Source of the DNA: Candidatus Altimarinota bacterium
Lineage (GTDB): Bacteria > Cyanobacteriota > Cyanobacteriia > Cyanobacteriales > Microcystaceae
Length of the DNA: 64,000 nt
Assembly (NCBI GenBank): GCA_012031035.1
Contig: JAAUUT010000002.1
Span: 1-64,000, forward strand
Direction: 5' to 3'
Shown here: one piece after another, positions 59,010 through 64,000 of the stretch
Layout: the number at the start of each line of letters is the position of its first letter
How positions within the stretch are numbered: the first letter of the stretch is position 1
Position numbers and translations under genes: made by a program
The notes under the pieces: model-generated
Database searches by the model: none
What the model saw: only the letters and a program-made list of their open reading frames with translations
What the model was told of the DNA's origin: nothing

Positions 59010-60257
59010 ATGACAACGATTGAAATTATAGGGATTGGATTAGATGGAACGACAGGGCTATCAGAAAATGTTAAGCGACTTATAGAAAGTGCGGCTATTT
59101 TAGTAGGAAGCGATCGCCATTTAAGTTATTTCCCGACACATCCAGCTAAAAAAATCGTTTTAGGTAATTTTCTTGAAGCAATAGAAGTTATTAAACAGCA
59201 TCTTGAAGAAAATATTGTTGTTTTAGTCACTGGCGACCCGCTTTTTTTTGGGTTGGGACGTTTGTTATTAGAAAAGCTTCCTTCGGAACAGTTGCGCTTT
59301 CATCCTCATCTTACTTCAGTGCAATTAGCATTTAATCGCCTTAAAGTTCCTTGGCAAGATGCAAAAATAATTAGCGTTCACGGACGGTCTTTAGATAAAT
59401 TAATGCCCTTGCTACAACAGGGAGTAGAAAAGATAGCAATTTTAACAGATGATAAAAATAATCCCAGCGCGATCGCGCGTTTTTATCAAGAATTAGATTT
59501 GCCTACTCCTTACGATTTTTTGATTTGTGAAAATCTAGGGGGTTCAAACGAAAAAGTTACTCATTTTGCAGCAGAAGAAATAAGCAAGCTAGCTTTTTTA
59601 TCAAACCAAGATTTTATTTCTTTAAATATAGTTATTTTATTACGTCAGGAAAAAGAAGAACTATTAAATCTCGATACTTTACCTTTATTTGGATTGCCAG
59701 ATAGCGCATTTTCAAGCTTTGAAGATAGACCCGGATTAATGACAAAGCGAGAAATTCGTCTAATAGTTTTAGGCGAATTAGCATTAGCTCCCCAACAAGT
59801 TATTTGGGATATTGGTGCGGGAACGGGTTCGGTTTCGATTGAAATGGCTCGTTTGTGTCCTACCGCTAAAATTCATGCGATAGAAAAAACGGCAATGGGA
59901 ATTAATTTAATTGAAAAGAATTGCCAAAGGTTCCAAGTTAATAATGTAATTCCTGTTGGTGGAACTGCACCCGATTCTTTAACTAAATTACCATCTCCAC
60001 ATCGCATTTTTATCGGTGGAAGTGGAGGAAATATCGCCAGTATTTTAAAAACTTGTCAAGAAAAATTGCAAGCGGATGGAATTTTAGTACTAGCGTTGGC
60101 AACCTTAGAAAACTTAAATGATAGTTTGGTTTGGTTAAGCGAGCGCAACTGGAACTATCGACTTTTACAAGTGCAAATATCGCGTTCGGTTTCCATTGGA
60201 AATATGACTCGTTTATCTCCGTTGAATCCCGTTACGATTGTCACAGCAACTCGTTAA
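59010..60257 (+). CDS. cbiET: Precorrin-6Y C5,15-methyltransferase (decarboxylating), CbiE-CbiT fusion
   Basis: 415 residues. CbiE-type part 1-210 (IEIIGIGLDGTTGLSENVKR, ILVGSDRHLSYF, VLVTGDPLFFGLGRLLLE) methylates C5; CbiT-type part 225-415 has SAM motif VIWDIGAGTGSVSIEMARL and IFIGGSGGNIASILKTCQ and methylates C15 with decarboxylation. It is equivalent to CobL of the aerobic path. Another cobalamin gene, cobO, is at 48222. No cobalamin riboswitch is evident in the 179-bp upstream gap. Confidence 0.94.
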   Translation: MTTIEIIGIGLDGTTGLSENVKRLIESAAILVGSDRHLSYFPTHPAKKIVLGNFLEAIEVIKQHLEENIVVLVTGDPLFFGLGRLLLEKLPSEQLRFHPHLTSVQLAFNRLKVPWQDAKIISVHGRSLDKLMPLLQQGVEKIAILTDDKNNPSAIARFYQELDLPTPYDFLICENLGGSNEKVTHFAAEEISKLAFLSNQDFISLNIVILLRQEKEELLNLDTLPLFGLPDSAFSSFEDRPGLMTKREIRLIVLGELALAPQQVIWDIGAGTGSVSIEMARLCPTAKIHAIEKTAMGINLIEKNCQRFQVNNVIPVGGTAPDSLTKLPSPHRIFIGGSGGNIASILKTCQEKLQADGILVLALATLENLNDSLVWLSERNWNYRLLQVQISRSVSIGNMTRLSPLNPVTIVTATR

Positions 60258-61165
60258 ACGACGATACTTTCAAACCCAGAAAAAGTTTGTTGAATCTGCT
60301 CGATTAACTTGAGAATTTGTTGGTAAGCAACTAACTGTCCTTGCTGACAAAAACATTCTGCACCCAAATGCAAATCTTCTAGGGCAGTTTGATGATAGCC
60401 GAGTTGATGGCGAATTAAACCTCGACTAATATAAGCTTCAGCACGATGGGGATCGCGTTGTAGGGCAAGGGTAAAATGATGAATGGCTTCTCGATAATGT
60501 CCTTTTCTCTGACAAGCACAGGCGCGGTTATAATAAGCTAAGGCATTATTCGTGTCGAACTGAATCGCGCGATCGAAATCCGCGATCGCCAATTCAAAAT
60601 TGCCTAAACTAAAATAAGCCAATCCGCGATCGTTATAAATCGTCGCTAATTGAAAATTATCGGGTGCAGACATCACAGAGAAAGCGCGATTGTAATCTGC
60701 GATCGCCTCTAAATAATTTTCTTGTGCGGCATAAACCAATCCTCGGTTATAGTAAGCGGAAACGCTGTTAGGTTCGAGTTGGATTGCTGTGTTGTAATCT
60801 GCGATCGCGCTTTGATAGTCGCCGAGTCGATAAGTAGCGAGTCCTCGATTGAGATAGGCTGAATGATTATCGCTTTGATGTTGCAATGCTTGCGTGCAAT
60901 CTTGTTTAGCTTGTGAATAGTGGTTTAGATGAATTTGTACCAGACAGCGATTGCTATAGGCTGCTGTAAAATCGGGATTGAGTGCTATCGCTTTGTCAAA
61001 ATCTAATAGTGCTTGTTGATAATTTTCTTGTTCGATTTGTTCGATACCTGCGTTAAACCATTCTTGTGCTGATGTGCGATCGAGTTCTGAGGCGATGACA
61101 GAAGAGGGATTGAAGAGGAAAATAAGAAGAGAAACTAAAATCCCAAAAGCGTATTTAGCAAGCAT
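60254..61165 (-). CDS. Exported TPR protein
   Basis: 303 residues. N-terminal signal (LAKYAFGILVSLLIFLFNPS). Then about seven consecutive TPR units, e.g. NYQQALLDFDKAIALNPDFT, DYQSAIADYNTAIQLEPNSV and HYREAIHHFTLALQRDPHRA. Probably periplasmic or thylakoid-lumenal scaffold. Its 3' end overlaps the cbiET stop by 4 bp on the opposite strand. Confidence 0.82.
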   Translation of the reverse strand: MLAKYAFGILVSLLIFLFNPSSVIASELDRTSAQEWFNAGIEQIEQENYQQALLDFDKAIALNPDFTAAYSNRCLVQIHLNHYSQAKQDCTQALQHQSDNHSAYLNRGLATYRLGDYQSAIADYNTAIQLEPNSVSAYYNRGLVYAAQENYLEAIADYNRAFSVMSAPDNFQLATIYNDRGLAYFSLGNFELAIADFDRAIQFDTNNALAYYNRACACQRKGHYREAIHHFTLALQRDPHRAEAYISRGLIRHQLGYHQTALEDLHLGAECFCQQGQLVAYQQILKLIEQIQQTFSGFESIVV

Positions 61166-61599
61166 TATCCCATCTTAATACAAAACTTCTTTTATTTTCG
61201 ACAATATTTTTAGCGTTGTCAAAAGACAATTTGTAGAATTAGATTAAGTTGGATTTAACATCTTGTACTCTTGGCAAGAATTGCCGGAGAATGAATTCCT
61301 ATTCCCTTTCATCAAAGCATGAATTTTCGTCTAACTATCGATCTCTACTAATTTTGTTTTTGAGGATAAGCCTGATTTAATAAAAATTTTTGATTTGGCA
61401 ATTTTAATCTGAAGCGTTAATGTTAATAGCTCGCGTAAACCCACACATACCAACCTTGCCCCTTTGCTGGTCTAACAGTTTAGTTGGAGGAGGCTGGTCG
61501 GTTTTGTAAAACGGTAGTAGCGATCGCGCTCTGCGATCGCCTTTATAGATCTCAAATGGGTTCTATAGATTATAGATTTGCCTATTTTAGAATGCCTGC
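61166..61599. other. Non-coding gap between TPR and VOC genes
   Basis: 434 bp, AT-rich, with two HIP1-type sites around 61530. No RNA, repeat family or gene is recognisable. Confidence 0.4.
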
Positions 61600-62049
61600 C
61601 TATACTTGTTCTTTGCTGCCAAACAATTCTTTAATTCGTTTTTCTAGTTCTTCCGATGAGACATCCTCCTGGTGCGTTGCAATCGACCAATGATTTCCAC
61701 TTGGGTCTTTCAACCCCGCATGGCGATCGCCCCAGAACTCATCTTTTGGCTCCATCATTGAAATACCACCTACTTGAAGCGCACGCTCGTAAGTTGCGTC
61801 GGCATTTTCAACGTATAAATAAATCGAACTCTGCATTGGTTTACACTCGCCTTTTGCTTCACTCACCATGATTACTGAGTCGCCAATTCTCACCTCAGCG
61901 TGCATGATGCCGCCTTCTGGGCATAAGATACGACAAATTTCTTTTGCTTCAAATCCTTGCTTAAGAAACTCGATTAGGGTTGCTGCTCCTTGGACAACAA
62001 GGTATGGCGTAACAGCGCGATAACCTTCAGGAATTGGTTTAACTACCAT
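61600..62049 (-). CDS. VOC-family (glyoxalase/PhnB-like) protein
   Basis: 149 residues. VKPIPEGYRAVTPYLVVQGA with EGGIMHAEVRIGDSVIMVSE and HAGLKDPSGNHWSIATHQ are PhnB/VOC-type. It is a metal-linked betabetaalpha-fold family with varied small-molecule activities. The open frame reaches 62076, but ATG 62049 (MVVKPIPEG) fits the family and follows a GAAGG site. It is the last gene of the minus-strand small-gene run ending with azoreductase. Confidence 0.87.
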   Translation of the reverse strand: MVVKPIPEGYRAVTPYLVVQGAATLIEFLKQGFEAKEICRILCPEGGIMHAEVRIGDSVIMVSEAKGECKPMQSSIYLYVENADATYERALQVGGISMMEPKDEFWGDRHAGLKDPSGNHWSIATHQEDVSSEELEKRIKELFGSKEQV

Positions 62050-62183
62050 TATCGTTGCCTTCATAAGATAGAACAAGTATATTATAGTACAAACGAATTA
62101 ATTTGTCCACAATTGTTCAACGAACTATGACGCGGCTTGCAAACAACGACAAGCAAGCAACTTAATTATATTGAGTTCCTATT

Positions 62184-62657
62184 CTAGCTTTGATGCCAAA
62201 ATGCGATCGCGAGCAATGTTGCTGCTGCAAGCGCTGATACCGTCCGAATGTGGTTCCAGAACGTCCAGTTGGTAAGGTAGCTAGACCATAGATTTGCACC
62301 GTCAGCGCTATCTGGTTTTGCGATCGCCAGTGCGTCATTGAGCGGTACATTGAATGAGATCGTTACTCCTACTGTCCCGACGAGATACAACAGACTACCG
62401 ACGAGCAAGTAAACAGCACTTGGTTGATGCCACTTTTGTAATGAAGAAATAGCCAGATAGATGCAAGCCGCAGCCGTTCCAAACAGCGCCGTCATAAATA
62501 ACGGATTAATCGCCGTAATATTGATGGATTGCATGGCAGCAATCCCCTGTGCTGGCTGAAGTCGAGCCAGAGCCTTCATCACGAAGGTCGAAAAGGCGAA
62601 GAAAACTCCCGCTATTAGCCCGCAGCCTAATACTGCGAAAAGCTTCAATGCAAACAT
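62184..62657 (-). CDS. DUF1772 (anthrone oxygenase-like) membrane protein
   Basis: 157 residues. Four hydrophobic helices (FAVLGCGLIAGVFFAFSTFV, LFMTALFGTAAACIYLAISS, AVYLLVGSLLYLVGTVGVTI, SALAAATLLAIAFW) and the FSTFVMKAL and NVPLNDALA motifs of the DUF1772 family. Enzymic role unproved. AGGAGG precedes its start (62657). Confidence 0.87.
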   Translation of the reverse strand: MFALKLFAVLGCGLIAGVFFAFSTFVMKALARLQPAQGIAAMQSINITAINPLFMTALFGTAAACIYLAISSLQKWHQPSAVYLLVGSLLYLVGTVGVTISFNVPLNDALAIAKPDSADGANLWSSYLTNWTFWNHIRTVSALAAATLLAIAFWHQS

Positions 62658-62721
62658 AAAGCCTCCTGTAAATTCATGTCTAAAGCTCTCAATTATCGGA
62701 CATAGCTTGTCTTCGGCAATT

Positions 62722-63083
62722 TTATCTCTTCAAAATTAATTCAAGCTGTACCTCAACTGCATCTACATAATCTTGGTTATTGAGAGCGTCAGGAGAGAGT
62801 CTGCCTTTTTGATAGCACTCTCAATCAACGTTTCCGCAGTCACTAGTCGGTGTTTGATGGCTGTGCGAAAAGCCCCATTACTGGGAATTCCATCATCTTG
62901 GAAATATCCTTGATAACCTAGATGCACGAGATTGAAAGGTCGAGTATTTTCAACTTGGTTGCGAAGATTGATGTTTGGGTTAGCGATCGCGTAGCGTGGA
63001 CTTTGCCCAATCGCGACTTCAGAAGCTAGTATCAATGCAGCAATAGATGGTAGCAAAGTCAATAAGTTATCTAACGATTTCAT
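62722..63083 (-). CDS. Small exported protein (one apparent frameshift)
   Basis: About 120 residues when corrected. Start ATG 63083 with a good GGAGG site; signal peptide LLPSIAALILASEVAIGQ. Conserved-looking core: NLVHLGYQGYFQDDGIPSNG and FRTAIKHRLVTAETLIESAI. The frame goes wrong at the T5 run 62806-62810; with T6 it reads KKGRLSPDALNNQDYVDAVE and ends at TAA 62722-62724. I do not recognise the family. It lies between the DUF1772 and XapX genes. Confidence 0.7.
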
Positions 63084-63120
63084 AGTCTTTTTCCTCCGAT
63101 GTAATTTTTTTTGCTCGAAC

Positions 63121-63300
63121 TTATGGCTTTGTAAATAACTGAACGAGCAAGCTGTAACAATAACCACCCAGCACCACCCCGGCTGCGCCAATTAGACCCA
63201 TTAACGGCGGAACTGGGGCAGGTAGCTTGAACCAACCAAACACAACACCAATAATCCATCCCCCTATTAATGCCATCCCTGCGTCTTTTAAAAAAGTCAT
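63121..63300 (-). CDS. XapX/DUF1427-like small membrane protein
   Basis: 59 residues. MTFLKDAGMALIGGWIIGVV then FGWFKLPAPVPPLMGLIGAA: two helices separated by the PAPxPP motif, as in the XapX family of unknown function. A TAGCGGAGCGACGAAG leader with GGAG lies upstream. The gene is below the usual length cutoff but follows the family pattern and sits in the middle of a same-strand run. Confidence 0.75.
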   Translation of the reverse strand: MTFLKDAGMALIGGWIIGVVFGWFKLPAPVPPLMGLIGAAGVVLGGYCYSLLVQLFTKP

Positions 63301-63324
63301 CTTCGTCGCTCCGCTAGGTTAAAT

Positions 63325-63747
63325 TTATTCACTATTGTTGGACATCAAAATGGCAAAGCACCAACCTTCACTGGTTTTTCGCATTACGTGACAATATTTT
63401 CGATGACTTTTATAATCCTTGGGAGATTCTAGAGACGCAGCAATGACTAGCTTTTGATGTCCAACCTCGATAGCGAGGTTGCCCTGTCGCTCGATACGAA
63501 TGGGAATTTGCTCGATCGATTCAAATTGAACTTTATGAAACAGCTTCGACTCACATTCATAGAAGTCTGACTTGCCGATGACAACATCATTTCCTTGCAG
63601 CATTAGTAAGATGTCATCAGTGCAAAGATTGCTATAGGTATGTGCATCACCATGCTCAATCGAGTAAATCTGCTTTGCTCGAAGTGAGTTAATTTCCTCG
63701 CGATCTTCTACCGAAAACTCCCCAATCCATTTTGTTTCTTCATTCAT
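63325..63747 (-). CDS. SnoaL/DUF4440-like protein
   Basis: 140 residues. Cone-shaped alpha+beta (NTF2-like) pattern: INSLRAKQIYSIEHGDAHTY, DDILLMLQGNDVVIGKSDFY, AIEVGHQKLVIAA, KYCHVMRKTSEGWCFAILMS. It is an NTF2-like fold with small-molecule binding, function unknown. Same strand and 24 bp from the XapX gene. Confidence 0.8.
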   Translation of the reverse strand: MNEETKWIGEFSVEDREEINSLRAKQIYSIEHGDAHTYSNLCTDDILLMLQGNDVVIGKSDFYECESKLFHKVQFESIEQIPIRIERQGNLAIEVGHQKLVIAASLESPKDYKSHRKYCHVMRKTSEGWCFAILMSNNSE

Positions 63748-63805
63748 GTGGGTTATTTTCTTTAAGAGTTTTTAAGTCAGCAAAAGAAGAAGTTATGGGA
63801 GCGCT

Positions 63806-64000
63806 CTAAACAGCAACTAGCTCAAGAATTTTGGTACGTGCAGACGCGATCGCATCTGCTAGCTTTTGACCGCCATATTCATCGTTTTCAACATGAATAA
63901 AGGTGATGTCGGCGATCCCTATAAAGCCAAAAATTGTTTCCAGGTAAGGAGTTTGAAAATTCAGTTTCTCATTGCGACCGCCAGGTTCAAAACCAGAATC
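63806..64000 (-). CDS. FMN-dependent NADH-azoreductase, C-terminal part (runs off the window)
   Basis: 65 codons of the C-terminus, open at the right edge. QTPYLETIFGFIGIADITFI followed by DAIASARTKILELVAV is the C-terminal signature of AzoR-type flavodoxin-fold enzymes (YLxxxLGFIGI). AzoR reduces quinones and azo compounds with NAD(P)H. It is probably the first gene of the minus-strand run 61600-64000. Confidence 0.8.
   Translation of the reverse strand, partial: DSGFEPGGRNEKLNFQTPYLETIFGFIGIADITFIHVENDEYGGQKLADAIASARTKILELVAV

Overview
The window is chromosomal DNA of a cyanobacterium. It is rich in the HIP1 octamer GCGATCGC and carries psbM (photosystem II), raf1 and ccmO (Rubisco assembly, beta-carboxysome shell), a P-II gene, a urea transporter cluster behind an NtcA-type promoter, cobalamin genes and a DHNA-CoA hydrolase of phylloquinone synthesis. 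Gene content and HIP1 would fit a unicellular or colonial chroococcalean/pleurocapsalean type, but that placement is inference. There is no rRNA and no CRISPR array. One tRNA gene (Gln, anticodon TTG) is present.

Layout. 0-9.4 kb: a giant hybrid sensor kinase, a CSP41-like NAD-epimerase, a SF2 helicase, ureG. 9.4-15 kb: NtcA-type promoter and urtABCDE, the high-affinity urea ABC transporter. 15-19.2 kb: a TPR protein, a 2Fe-2S ferredoxin, psbM, a tandem universal stress protein. 19.6-25.6 kb: a large LamG/cadherin-like/glycosidase-like protein and a Wzz/BY-kinase-type polysaccharide protein with a degenerate P-loop. 25.7-31.5 kb: trhO, a general-stress trio (YflT/glycine-zipper, PRC-barrel-DUF2382, DUF2382), tRNA-Gln, dienelactone hydrolase, a small DNA-binding-like protein. 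31.5-44.7 kb: hydrolase, gatA, an AT-rich 580-bp gap with three DnaA-box-like 9-mers, CDF transporter, amino-acid ABC ATPase, TetR, sensor kinase, GH1 glucosidase, DUF4126, AEC transporter, FGE-like protein, rdgB, glnB, DHNA-CoA hydrolase. 44.7-53.5 kb: DevA/LolD-type ATPase, a secreted 42-residue-repeat protein, a type II restriction-modification pair, cobO, raf1/ccmO as a divergent pair, an Anbu-type proteasome homologue, a subtilase. 53.6-64 kb: a TnpB remnant, GH57, divergent SDR/TetR, esterase, cbiET, TPR protein, and a minus-strand run of small redox/detoxification genes ending in a partial azoreductase.

The most important caution is that at least 15 single-base frameshifts interrupt otherwise well-conserved genes, including gatA and glnB. 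Many lie in short homopolymer runs, and 13 of the 15 are deletions. This looks like residual sequencing or consensus error, not gene decay, so I annotate these genes as single loci spanning the break and give the likely position of each.

Functional themes: nitrogen supply (urt, ureG, glnB, NtcA site), carbon fixation (raf1, ccmO), extracellular polysaccharide, stress response, and many dispersed short repeats (heptamer AT-rich repeats, CCCCAATCACC-type repeats, a palindromic MITE-like element) at gene borders, some read into proteins.
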